Below, one piece after another: positions 45,213 through 52,793 of a stretch of DNA of 64,000 bases. Source of the stretch: Desulfurispirillum indicum S5 (lineage in GTDB: Bacteria > Chrysiogenota > Chrysiogenetes > Chrysiogenales > Chrysiogenaceae). The notes under the pieces are model-generated. The model saw nothing but the letters and a program-made list of their open reading frames with translations, searched no databases and was not told where the DNA came from. The stretch covers positions 849,501-913,500 of the forward strand of contig NC_014836.1 in NCBI RefSeq assembly GCF_000177635.2, written 5' to 3'. The stretch's first letter is position 1. The number at the start of each line of letters is the position of its first letter. A program made the position numbers and the translations under genes.

Positions 45213-46097
45213 ATGAATCGCATACTCCTGCTGCTGTTACTCATCCTGGGAACGGGTTTTCCTTCCAGCGCCCATGTCATAACCTCCCTGGAAAAGCAAC
45301 CATGGGCAACCCAGCTTTCCACCAGTCAAAAACTGGAAATACGCGAAACCATCAGCACAGTCATGGGTAGCGCCCAGCCACCGGACCCCACCCAGAGACA
45401 ACGTTTCTGGGAACTGCTCGGATCCATGCCTCCTGCTGAATTTCAGCAGTTCACCCGGGATGTCATCCAGATACACCTGCGCCATCAGCTCCTCTGGACA
45501 AGAGACGCCTTGATTACCGCCCGCAGCGGTGTGGCCCGCAAATCCCCGGAACGGGAGACTCTGGAGCAGGCCATGATGCGCCAGGGCATCTTCTCCCGCT
45601 GGCAAGTGGAACAGATGGATACGGCCCTGACCCAGTTCGCGGCGGGAGAGGCAACCCGCCTTCCTGGGCTCATTCCCCTGGAAGCAGCAACCCTGGAGCA
45701 GACCCTGGATAATCTGGAAAAGGCGGAGGAGCACCTGGCTACGCTGTTCAGCCGCCCACTGGACATGCCTGCGGACAGTGCGCTCACCCACTTCACGACC
45801 CGCGCCTTCCAGGCCACTATCCAGTCGCGACAGGGCCCTCTGGACGTGCAGGCCGCACTGAAAATCCACTTTGCCAGCCGCAATCCTGCCACGACCATGC
45901 AGGAGCTGCGCACAGTTCAGAACCATATTGAAAGCACTGCCCGCGATGTGATTTTCACCCAGCGGGCTGAATCCGTGGAAACGCCCCAGGGCAAAGAACG
46001 CATGCTGCGTCAGCTGGCCAGGGATATCAATGCTCTCATCCACAGCGGACGCATAGAACGGGTGGAACTGCAGAGCTGGCATATCAGGGCCCCCTGA
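45213..46097 (+). CDS. Exported protein of unknown function
   Basis: This 294-residue protein has a clear signal peptide (MNRILLLLLLILGTG, cleavage after SSA at about 20). The mature protein is polar and predicted helical, rich in Gln and Glu, with no cysteines in the mature part that I can see and no recognised motif. AAAGGAAA precedes the ATG. The codon pattern and signal favour this strand over the long antisense frame. A palindrome covers the stop codon (46081-46100). I cannot assign a function. Confidence 0.75.
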   Translation: MNRILLLLLLILGTGFPSSAHVITSLEKQPWATQLSTSQKLEIRETISTVMGSAQPPDPTQRQRFWELLGSMPPAEFQQFTRDVIQIHLRHQLLWTRDALITARSGVARKSPERETLEQAMMRQGIFSRWQVEQMDTALTQFAAGEATRLPGLIPLEAATLEQTLDNLEKAEEHLATLFSRPLDMPADSALTHFTTRAFQATIQSRQGPLDVQAALKIHFASRNPATTMQELRTVQNHIESTARDVIFTQRAESVETPQGKERMLRQLARDINALIHSGRIERVELQSWHIRAP

Positions 46098-46100
46098 TAT
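46081..46100. repeat. Perfect palindrome across a stop codon
   Basis: ATATCAGGG and CCCTGATAT are separated by only two bases (realistically an 8-base stem with a 4-base loop) and span the TGA of the exported-protein gene. No T-run follows, so it is a 3' stabilising hairpin or chance rather than a standard terminator. Confidence 0.5.
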
Positions 46101-46274
46101 CCATATGCACTCTCATTTCACACCTGAAGGATACAGGATATTTCCCCTTGCTTTTTTCCAAAGTGGGCGTATACCAGATGGTCTGCACAGGTCCTGCATG
46201 GCAGGCACAGAGCAGCACCGGTGCAGACTTCACTTGTCTTTCCTGCCCACAGCGACAGGGGAAAGGTCAAGAAA

Positions 46275-48005
46275 ATGGATTTGAAGTCGTTTTTTCAGGC
46301 TGATGTTCCCAAAACCATTACCTGCCTTCGCGAAGGCTACCGCTTCAAAGTATTCACCGCCGACCTGATCGCCGGACTCACGGTCGCCATCGTCGCCCTT
46401 CCCCTGGCCATGGCCTTCGCCATCGCCTCCGGTGCCAGCCCCGCCCAGGGACTCTACACCGCGATAATCGCCGGATTCATCATCTCCGCCTTTGGGGGGA
46501 GTCGCCACCAGATCGGTGGCCCGACGGGCGCCTTTGTGGTCATCGTCTACGCCATTATCATGCGTCACGGCTACGATGGCCTGCTGCTGGCAACCCTGAT
46601 GGCCGGGGCCATGCTCATCCTGATGGGGGTTTTCCGGATGGGCACGGTTATCAAGTTCATTCCCTACCCCGTCACCACCGGATTCACCGCCGGCATAGCC
46701 CTGATTATCTTCATTTCCCAGATTAAAGATTTTCTGGGATTGCCCATAGAAACACTGCCCGCCGAGTTCATCCACAAGCTGATGGTCTACGGGGGCAGCA
46801 TTCACCAGATAAGTGTCCATGCCTTTGTCCTGGCCACCAGCGGTGTCATTATCATTCTGGCGTGCCGACGTTATGTACCCAGGCTGCCGGGGCCCATTGT
46901 CGTCGTCACCCTGGGAGCCCTGGCGGCATGGTTCTTTGGGTTGCCGGTGGAAACCATTGAAAGCCGCTTCGGCAGTATCCCCAACTCCCTGCCAGCGCCC
47001 TCATTGCCCCAGTGGGACTGGCAAAAGGTGCAGGCGGTCTTCCCCTCAGCCCTTACCATAGCCCTGCTGGCTGCCATTGAGTCCCTGATGAGTGCCGTGG
47101 TGGCCGATGGTATGACCGGGCGACGCCATAAATCCAATGTGGAGCTGGTGGCCCAGGGGCTGGCCAACATGGGTGCTGCACTTTTCCAGGGCATTCCCGC
47201 CACAGGCGCCATTGCCCGCACGGCAACCAACATCAAGGCCGGAGCCATGACACCCTTTGCCGGTATCTTCCACAGCCTCTTTCTGCTCCTGTTCATGCTC
47301 CTGCTGGCTCCTCTGATCGTCAAGATACCCCTGGCTTGCCTGGCGGCCATTCTCGTGGTGGTTGCCTGGAACATGAGCGAGATGAAAAGCATACGACACC
47401 TGCTCCGCGCTCCGCGCAGCGATGTGGTGGTGCTCTTCACCACCTTCGGCCTGACAGTGCTCATCGACCTGACCGTCGCGGTGCAGGTTGGAGTACTGCT
47501 GGCATCCCTGCTCTTCATCAAGCGCATTATAGATGTCAGCAACATCAGCCCGGTAAACCTGCAGGCATTTTCCGGCGAAAACGAAGAGCGGCACGACCCC
47601 GATGCCACGGAACACAAGCAGGTTCCCCATGGAGTGGAGGTCTACGAAATCAATGGCCCCTTTTTCTTTGGCGTAGCCGATCGCCTCAAGGGCGTCCTGC
47701 AGATTATCAGAAAGCCGCCACAGGTTTTCATCCTGCGCATGCGCAGCGTCCCCTTTATTGATGCCACGGGAATGCATGCCCTGGAGGAGTTTCACCAGAA
47801 ATGTGAGCGCAACGGTACACAGCTTGTGCTCTCCGGCGTCAGTCCGAACCTGGAACAAAAACTGCGCAGATATGGTTTCCATGCAGCTGTTGGCGAAGCG
47901 AACATCTGCCCCCATATTGACTGTGCTCTGGCTCGCGCCCGAGCAATCCTGGAAATACCTGCGGGCTCAGTGAAAAACAGCGCCCCAGAGGGCCTGGGGC
48001 AGTGA
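46275..48005 (+). CDS. SulP/SLC26-family anion transporter with STAS domain
   Basis: This 576-residue protein has about 14 membrane segments (about 25-430), including VAIVALPLAMAFAIASG, GGSRHQIGGPTGAFVVIVYA and IAALLAAIESLMS-like stretches. A cytoplasmic STAS domain (about 450-560) has EVYEINGPFFFGVADRLK and MRSVPFIDATGMHALEEF. SulP proteins carry sulfate, bicarbonate or dicarboxylates; the substrate cannot be read here. The ATG at 46275 follows GGGGAAAGG and gives the usual N-terminus, although the frame opens at 46221. The 3' end overlaps the convergent YdjM-like gene by 39 bases. Confidence 0.92.
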   Translation: MDLKSFFQADVPKTITCLREGYRFKVFTADLIAGLTVAIVALPLAMAFAIASGASPAQGLYTAIIAGFIISAFGGSRHQIGGPTGAFVVIVYAIIMRHGYDGLLLATLMAGAMLILMGVFRMGTVIKFIPYPVTTGFTAGIALIIFISQIKDFLGLPIETLPAEFIHKLMVYGGSIHQISVHAFVLATSGVIIILACRRYVPRLPGPIVVVTLGALAAWFFGLPVETIESRFGSIPNSLPAPSLPQWDWQKVQAVFPSALTIALLAAIESLMSAVVADGMTGRRHKSNVELVAQGLANMGAALFQGIPATGAIARTATNIKAGAMTPFAGIFHSLFLLLFMLLLAPLIVKIPLACLAAILVVVAWNMSEMKSIRHLLRAPRSDVVVLFTTFGLTVLIDLTVAVQVGVLLASLLFIKRIIDVSNISPVNLQAFSGENEERHDPDATEHKQVPHGVEVYEINGPFFFGVADRLKGVLQIIRKPPQVFILRMRSVPFIDATGMHALEEFHQKCERNGTQLVLSGVSPNLEQKLRRYGFHAAVGEANICPHIDCALARARAILEIPAGSVKNSAPEGLGQ

Positions 48006-48638
48006 CACAATACTCTGCGGAATCGGCGGAGAGAGCAGCCACAGTGCCACCAGCACCACAAGGCACAGCAGCGTGGGAAAGGGTTCGCCGTAGAGCTTCA
48101 AAGCACTGCCAAAGGATCGCTTGAGCTTCGCGCCACTGATATTCACCGCATAGACCTCATCCATGACCAGGTGAATCAGAAACCCTGCCAGCACAAAAAG
48201 CGCCAGCCACCAGCTCTGCAGCGCACTGCTTCCCAGCAGGGTGTGACTGGCCACCGCTGTGGCGGTGGTCGCCACCAGAGCCGCCGGGATGCTGTGAATA
48301 ATGCCGCGATGCACTGCAAAACGCTGCAGCACACTCTCCAGCACAACTCTCAGGCCGAGAAAACAGATTCCATAAAGCAGTGGCAGCGCCCAGAAGGGTA
48401 TCGAGGAGACCAGGCGGATACAGATCAGCAGTGACAGCGCCATGGCAAATATGGACAGCATCACCCTGGTAGGCCTGGACTGGGGAGCGTCGATATCGGG
48501 GAGCACGCTGCCGAGGGTGCCTGCCAGTACCAGGCCCAGCGCCAGGCTCAGGGGAACATTCTCATGGGTAACGGCCAGGGTGGCCAGGGCACCGCTCATG
48601 ACCGTGCCGGCCGCCAGGTGGGTATCAAACATCGCCAT
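47967..48638 (-). CDS. YdjM-like membrane-bound metal-dependent hydrolase
   Basis: This 223-residue membrane protein begins MAMFDTHLAAGTVMSGALA and contains LAGTLGSVLPDIDAPQSRPTR, a HRGIIHSIPAAL motif and GFLIHLVMDEVYAVNISG. These His/Asp motifs are the signature of the YdjM (DUF457) family, predicted metal-dependent membrane hydrolases. E. coli ydjM is under LexA control; no LexA box was recognised here. It overlaps the SulP gene end by 39 bases. Confidence 0.87.
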   Translation of the reverse strand: MAMFDTHLAAGTVMSGALATLAVTHENVPLSLALGLVLAGTLGSVLPDIDAPQSRPTRVMLSIFAMALSLLICIRLVSSIPFWALPLLYGICFLGLRVVLESVLQRFAVHRGIIHSIPAALVATTATAVASHTLLGSSALQSWWLALFVLAGFLIHLVMDEVYAVNISGAKLKRSFGSALKLYGEPFPTLLCLVVLVALWLLSPPIPQSIVSLPQALWGAVFH

Positions 48639-48879
48639 TCTTCACTCCTCGCAATTCCTTCTTCAGCAGCAACGCCCTGAGACTCTTCCGGGCAGGCAGC
48701 AAAATAACAATGACCATTGAAAAAGCAGGCCGGACAGGGTAAATACAAACTGAAGTTTCGCATCCCCGAAACGGCAGGTTGTCAGCGCTGACCCTGATGT
48801 CACGCTGCAATGGCCGAAATGGTTCTACACAGACGGCGTCGCTTGACATTATCCTCACCATGTATACAAGTTTCTTTTG

Positions 48880-48903
48880 CCACTTTTTACCCGCAAAAAG
48901 TGG
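48880..48903 (+). repeat. Conserved hairpin A, copy 1
   Basis: CCACTTTTT (48880-48888) pairs perfectly with AAAAAGTGG (48895-48903) around loop ACCCGC. The equivalent stem in copy 2 (52415-52438) replaces two T-A pairs by two G-C pairs. A short CTGGG/CCCAG stem follows at 48904-48921. Confidence 0.75.
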
Positions 48904-48960
48904 CTGGGAAGCGGCCCCCAGTGCTGTCCTTTTCAGCCGTCCGCTTGCCTGGAACTGGGG

Positions 48961-48999
48961 ACCGTAAACAACCGCCCTCCGTGGCTTTTGGTTTGCGGT
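48961..48999 (+). repeat. Conserved hairpin B, copy 1
   Basis: ACCGTAAAC (48961-48969) pairs with GTTTGCGGT (48991-48999) with one T-G wobble. In copy 2 (52496-52534) the same stem is perfect. Confidence 0.65.
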
Positions 49000-49061
49000 T
49001 GCCGCCCTCGTGGCGTCAACCCTGCGAGTCTATCGCGTTATTCAGGCAATTGAAAAGCTCT

Positions 49062-49167
49062 CAGGTGCAAGGCGCGAGCAAGGTGAGAAGTGAGGCGTAC
49101 TTCTTGTACGTCGCAACGACGAGCACTTGTGAGCAACGCCGCAGATGAGGCTTTTCAGCAGCCTGAC
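49062..49167 (+). repeat. 110-base module, instance 1
   Basis: The module begins CAGGTGCAAGGCGCGAG and ends TTTTCAGCAGCCTG. It contains hairpin CGTAC (49096-49100) / GTACG (49106-49110) with a 5-base loop. It recurs at 49347-49455 and 52594-52704. Confidence 0.8.
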
Positions 49168-49346
49168 AGTCGGCGCGTCCTGGCTGGGCCAGCCCACGGG
49201 GGAGAGGCAGAAGCAGCAGGCCGTTCCCCCCTGAGCCCGTCCGGTGAGTGCAACGCCTGGCTGGCAAGACCCAAAGGGACACTCACAGGAAGTGAGTGGT
49301 CCGGCAGCACTGCAGGGATGCAGGGGTCAGGCAACGCAAAGAGACC

Positions 49347-49455
49347 CAGGTGCAAGGCGCGGGCGAAGCGAGGAGCGAGGCGTACTCCCTGTACGTCGCA
49401 GCGACGAGCGATGCCCTGCAACGCAGCAGATGGGGCTCTTTGAGCAGCCTGCTGC
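49347..49455 (+). repeat. 110-base module, instance 2
   Basis: This is a same-orientation copy of the module at 49062, with hairpin CGTAC (49381-49385) / GTACG (49391-49395) retained while the loop changes. It ends in TTTGAGCAGCCTGCTG. Confidence 0.8.
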
Positions 49456-49518
49456 CGGATCTCCAGAACAGGCAAGCAAACGAGCCGGAAAAACGGGCGT
49501 TCGGGGGGCGCGTTTTTG

Positions 49519-49546
49519 TGTCCTTTTTGCGCGGTCAAAAAGGACA
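49519..49546 (+). repeat. Conserved hairpin C, copy 1
   Basis: TGTCCTTTTT (49519-49528) pairs perfectly with AAAAAGGACA (49537-49546) around an 8-base loop. The copy 2 equivalent (52766-52793) has one mismatch. Confidence 0.7.
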
Positions 49547-49663
49547 ATATCCGGAAACAAAAAGTGGAATACCAGATAAGTCAAGCATTCAAAATCAATA
49601 CGGTTTCAGCGAGATAAACGCCAGCATAATAACAGCTTAACTCAAGACAACAAGGATATCCCC

Positions 49664-51121
49664 ATGAGCCACCGTGATGGAGTACTGGAAGCCAACATCA
49701 AGACGACCGATGTCAAGGAGACCCTCTCCCAGGCTGCCCGCAAACACAAGGTCAGCCTTGAGGACATCAGCTTTACCATACACCAGTGCTCGGAGGCCAG
49801 GCGATCCGGCAATCACCTGTACCGGGAGTACCTCATTGACATATTCACCAAGGGCCTCTATCCCGTCGTTCTGAAGTACCATATACAACAGCGGGTCAAG
49901 GATGGCCGCAAGGAAGCCTACCTGCATATAGACGATGCCAGCGAGATCGACCTGAGCATCGCCACGCCCCTGGAGGTACTGACGGAAATCAAGAAGATCC
50001 TCGCCTATGAAGGAGTCATCTTTGGTATTATCGCCGATGAGCTTCTCTACGAGATAGCGGTTCAGGTATACAAGGCCTCCAAGGAAAACCAGCCCCTATG
50101 CCCGGAACCCTATCTGGTAGCCAGGGGACAGGCGCCAAAGTCATCGGAACTGCCAGGCCCCACCCTCTACCACTTTGATCACCAGGGAGGCGTAGCCAAG
50201 GGCAGAACAGCGGGGGAGACCTTTCTGGTACGCGAAGGCGAACTGCTGGTCACGGAGCCTGTCATCCGCGACAGCTCCCTGTTCATCACCCCCAATGGTT
50301 CCATTGTCCTCCCCGGCAACCTGCCCCCCGTAGTTTTCACGGAAACATCTTCCGGAATCCGGCGCGAAGAGTCAGCGGATGAAATCCGTTATTTCGCTGA
50401 GTCTGCCGGATACCTCTCCATTGAAAATGGCGTCCTGACCCTGCGCTCTTCCGCGAAGCCCACTCCCGGCGCCAGGCACGAGGTTCTCGAACAGGAGCAA
50501 ACCCCTGCCTCCACGCCGGAGCCACCACCGGTGGACACACCAGAGCCGCAAACCGCCACTGTGGAAAAGCCTCAGGCAATCGCCGAGGAACATGCGGCAC
50601 CCACCCCGGCAGCGAGAAAAGCGGAAATTGACATGCGCAAGCTCTCTGATGCCCAGAAGACGCTGCTTAAGGTCAAAAAGCTCTTTTCGCTTTTCGAAGG
50701 ACTCACCAACGAAGGCTTGCTCCAGGTGACCTCAGAGGCCCGCATTATCCGTTACAAGAAGTTCGACATTGTCTTTGAACAGGGCAGTGCAGGCAAGGAA
50801 ATCTACTTCATCATCAACGGGGTGGTGGATGTCATGGTTGGCACGCGCCACGATATCGGCAACCTTGAGCGCTACATCGACCACTTCACCGCTTCACGGC
50901 TTACCCAGGGATCTTTTTTTGGTGAAATGGCCCCCATCACCGGGGAGAAACGCAGTGCCCGCTGCGTCTGCTCATCCAACGAAGCAGTCCTGCTCTGCTT
51001 TAAGGTCACAGATCATATCACACCGCAAAATGCCATGCAGATGGCTATTCTCTACCAGAATTTCGTCAAGGCTCTGGCAGCCAAACTCAAAAGTTCCAAC
51101 GAGGCGATCGCCCAGTCCTGA
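49664..51121 (+). CDS. FapA-N-like protein with C-terminal cyclic-nucleotide-binding domain
   Basis: This 485-residue soluble protein has three parts. The N-terminal about 270 residues resemble the front domain of DUF342/FapA proteins (YLVARGQAPKSSELPG, then YHFDHQGGVAKGRTAGETFL and GYLSIENGVLTLRS). A Pro/Glu/Ala-rich linker (about 275-325) leads to a cyclic-nucleotide-binding domain (about 335-475), with KKFDIVFEQGSAGKEIYFIINGVVDVMV, GSFFGEMAPITGEKRSA and CFKV read in parts. GEMA in place of the usual GE-x-A/S-R phosphate cassette suggests ligand binding may be altered. Its ribosome site lies in the end of repeat copy 1. A terminator follows. The role is unknown. Confidence 0.82.
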   Translation: MSHRDGVLEANIKTTDVKETLSQAARKHKVSLEDISFTIHQCSEARRSGNHLYREYLIDIFTKGLYPVVLKYHIQQRVKDGRKEAYLHIDDASEIDLSIATPLEVLTEIKKILAYEGVIFGIIADELLYEIAVQVYKASKENQPLCPEPYLVARGQAPKSSELPGPTLYHFDHQGGVAKGRTAGETFLVREGELLVTEPVIRDSSLFITPNGSIVLPGNLPPVVFTETSSGIRREESADEIRYFAESAGYLSIENGVLTLRSSAKPTPGARHEVLEQEQTPASTPEPPPVDTPEPQTATVEKPQAIAEEHAAPTPAARKAEIDMRKLSDAQKTLLKVKKLFSLFEGLTNEGLLQVTSEARIIRYKKFDIVFEQGSAGKEIYFIINGVVDVMVGTRHDIGNLERYIDHFTASRLTQGSFFGEMAPITGEKRSARCVCSSNEAVLLCFKVTDHITPQNAMQMAILYQNFVKALAAKLKSSNEAIAQS

Positions 51122-51148
51122 TTCCGCTCTGCAGGGTTCGCAACGCAG

Positions 51149-51182
51149 AAAGTGCCGATTGCAAAGCAACCGGCACTTTCTC
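51149..51182 (+). terminator. Intrinsic terminator after the cyclic-nucleotide-domain gene
   Basis: AAAGTGCCGATTGC (51149-51162) pairs with GCAACCGGCACTTT (51166-51179) with one mismatch, followed by a short pyrimidine run. It lies between convergent genes. Confidence 0.75.
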
Positions 51183-51232
51183 TCAAGGAAGGAGTTCTAT
51201 GGTGAGAAGGAAGGGGTCTCGTCAAAAGCCTT

Positions 51233-51601
51233 TCAGCGGGCTTCCCGTGGAGTGAATGGGCCACGGACATAACCAGCCGGGTTCACGTGAAGAATAAACG
51301 TATTGCCACGATCATCAACTACCGTTGCCGTGTACATGGTGGCTCTGGGCGTTTCATAGGAAACGACATCCGCCACCGTAAAACCGTTGAGGTTTTTGGC
51401 AACAAATTCCTGCGCAGCCTGGGTCGCCTGCTCCTGAGTGACCGGATCTCGCTGCTCCCTTGCCTGCTGACACTGCTCGGTGTCACATCCACCAAAACAG
51501 CCCCCGCGCTTGCCACCGGGACCGCCCGGATACGCGTAAGCTGCTGTGGCAATTATGGCCATGAGGGCCAAGCCTGCCAGAAAACGGCCTTTTGTGTTCA
51601 T
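51233..51601 (-). CDS. Small exported PepSY-like protein
   Basis: This 122-residue protein has a signal peptide (about 1-23, ending AAYAYPG). A Gly/Cys-rich stretch follows (GGPGGKRGGCFGGCDTEQC, three Cys). A C-terminal alpha/beta region (about 58-115, AAQEFVAKNLNGFTVADVVSYE and YTATVVDDRGNTFILHVNPAG in parts) resembles a PepSY module. The cysteines could bind metal. It lies between the cyclic-nucleotide-domain gene and a ferredoxin gene, inside the repeat-bounded block. No function can be assigned. Confidence 0.72.
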   Translation of the reverse strand: MNTKGRFLAGLALMAIIATAAYAYPGGPGGKRGGCFGGCDTEQCQQAREQRDPVTQEQATQAAQEFVAKNLNGFTVADVVSYETPRATMYTATVVDDRGNTFILHVNPAGYVRGPFTPREAR

Positions 51602-51790
51602 ACTACTACTCCTGAGTCAAAGTGTGAAAAGTGTGTTGTGTGTGCTGTACTTCAGGATGCTGCATGTACCATGCCAATTGTGAAAATGTTTGTTATTAGC
51701 TGTTGGCTGCCCCATGAGAGCCTTTCACCTGTTAAAGCTTTGCGCATCTGTGCAATTTCTGCACAGAAAGAGGGGTGCATCCAGGTGTCC

Positions 51791-51822
51791 TGCGCCTGTC
51801 CCCAGCAAAAGGATCAGGCGCA
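51791..51822. repeat. Inverted repeat downstream of the small ferredoxin gene
   Basis: TGCGCCTG (51791-51798) and CAGGCGCA (51815-51822) are perfect 8-base arms with a 16-base loop, 12 bases past the ferredoxin stop. No T-run follows on either strand. Confidence 0.45.
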
Positions 51823-51834
51823 GTTACCAGGCGA

Positions 51835-52029
51835 TCAGGTTTCTTCCCAAAAGATACAGGCTGCCGGGCAACCGTCTATGGCATCCTGAATGCTGGCTTC
51901 ATCGGCGCCATCAGGGTTTGCGACAAAGGCTGTGCCCTCATCATCGCTGCCAAATACATCGGGAACACTGTCATAACAAAATCCGCAGGCAATGCAGGCG
52001 TCTGAATCAAGGCATACTTTCCTGGCCAT
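51835..52029 (-). CDS. Single-cluster [4Fe-4S]-type ferredoxin
   Basis: This 64-residue acidic protein has CIACGFC near the N-terminus and a remote GCPAAC close to the C-terminus, with VPDVFGSDDEGTAFV between. The arrangement (CxxCxxC plus a distant Cys-Pro) is typical of monocluster [4Fe-4S] or [3Fe-4S] ferredoxins of the Desulfovibrio/Thermotoga kind. The ATG at 52029 follows GAGGAGG. The frame is open to 52179 but the upstream part lacks a family match. Redox partner unknown. Confidence 0.9.
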   Translation of the reverse strand: MARKVCLDSDACIACGFCYDSVPDVFGSDDEGTAFVANPDGADEASIQDAIDGCPAACIFWEET

Positions 52030-52414
52030 GATATCCTCCTCAGGTGCAGGGTTAATGAATTCACTGCTTTTCCTGTGTGAAAGTATAGGCATCTGCCAGT
52101 GGTTTTCCTTGACAAATATCAACTTTGCTCCCCAGGTGTCGTTTACCAAAAACCCGTCGACACACACGCCCTTCGCCATTCACGCAATGCATATTCAACT
52201 CGGGCATCTACCTCCGCGCGCTTTGATGTTCTGCACCCCTATACCGTTTGCAGAAATACCTCAGCAATCGAAAACACTCAGATCTGAAGTTTCGCACCCC
52301 CCGAAACCGCAGGTTGTCGGCGTCGACACTGATGCCATATTGGAATGGCAGAAATGGTTCTGCACAGACGGCGTCGCTTGACATTATCCTCACCACATAT
52401 GCGAGCTTCTTTTG

Positions 52415-52438
52415 CCACTTTGGACCCGCCCAAAGTAG
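52415..52438 (+). repeat. Conserved hairpin A, copy 2
   Basis: CCACTTTGG (52415-52423) pairs with CCAAAGTAG (52430-52438) around the same ACCCGC loop, with one mismatch. Compared with copy 1, TT-AA has become GG-CC on opposite arms, a double compensatory change. Confidence 0.75.
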
Positions 52439-52495
52439 CTGGGAAGCAGCCCCCAGTGCTTTCCTTAGCAGCCGTCCGCTTGCCTGGAACTGGGG

Positions 52496-52534
52496 ACCGC
52501 AAACAACCGCCCTCCGTGGCTTTGGGTTTGCGGT
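52496..52534 (+). repeat. Conserved hairpin B, copy 2
   Basis: ACCGCAAAC (52496-52504) and GTTTGCGGT (52526-52534) form a perfect 9-base stem, matching 48961-48999 in copy 1. Confidence 0.65.
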
Positions 52535-52593
52535 TGCCGCCCGCATGGCGGCAACCCTGGTCCATCACGTTATGCAGGCAATTGAAAAGCTCT

Positions 52594-52704
52594 CAGGTGC
52601 GAGGCGCGAACAAGGTGAGAAGTGAGGCGTACTTCCTGTACGTTGCAGTGACGAGCGATGCCCGGCAACGCCGCAGAAGGGCCTCTTTGAGCAGCCTGCT
52701 GCCG
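52594..52704 (+). repeat. 110-base module, instance 3
   Basis: This is a copy of the module at 49062 and 49347, with hairpin CGTAC (52628-52632) / GTACG (52638-52642). The next small stem changes from GTCG/CGAC to GTTG/TGAC, which still pairs by wobble. Confidence 0.8.
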
Positions 52705-52765
52705 GATCTCCAGAACAGGCGAGCAGGCGATCTGGAAAAACGGGCGTTCGGGGGGCGCGTTTTTG

Positions 52766-52793
52766 TGTCCTATTTGCGCGGTCAAAAAGGACA
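52766..52793 (+). repeat. Conserved hairpin C, copy 2
   Basis: TGTCCTATTT (52766-52775) and AAAAAGGACA (52784-52793) form a 10-base stem with one mismatch around GCGCGGTC, the same loop as in copy 1. Confidence 0.65.

Larger units (their letters stand above)
48750..49657 (+). repeat. Long structured repeat, copy 1 (expanded)
   Basis: This stretch of about 908 bases holds no convincing gene and aligns by eye with 52284-52902 in the same orientation, with long identical runs broken by substitutions. It contains three conserved hairpins (48880-48903, 48961-48999, 49519-49546). It also holds two copies of a module of about 110 bases (49062-49167, 49347-49455) and an extra segment of about 280 bases (49168-49446) absent from copy 2. 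Its end supplies the AAGGA ribosome site of the gene at 49664. Short frames read through it differ between copies in ways that do not look protein-conserved. Confidence 0.85.

Noticed and set aside
46148-46175. Promoter for the SulP gene (TTGCTT, 16 bases, TATACC)
   Set aside because: Only four of six bases match in each box, which is near chance for this region.
48752-49640. Several frames of 60-130 codons within repeat copy 1, and similar ones in copy 2
   Set aside because: The frames overlap on both strands, are Arg/Ser-rich, lack ribosome sites, and the differences between copies do not favour silent changes; structure rather than protein appears conserved.
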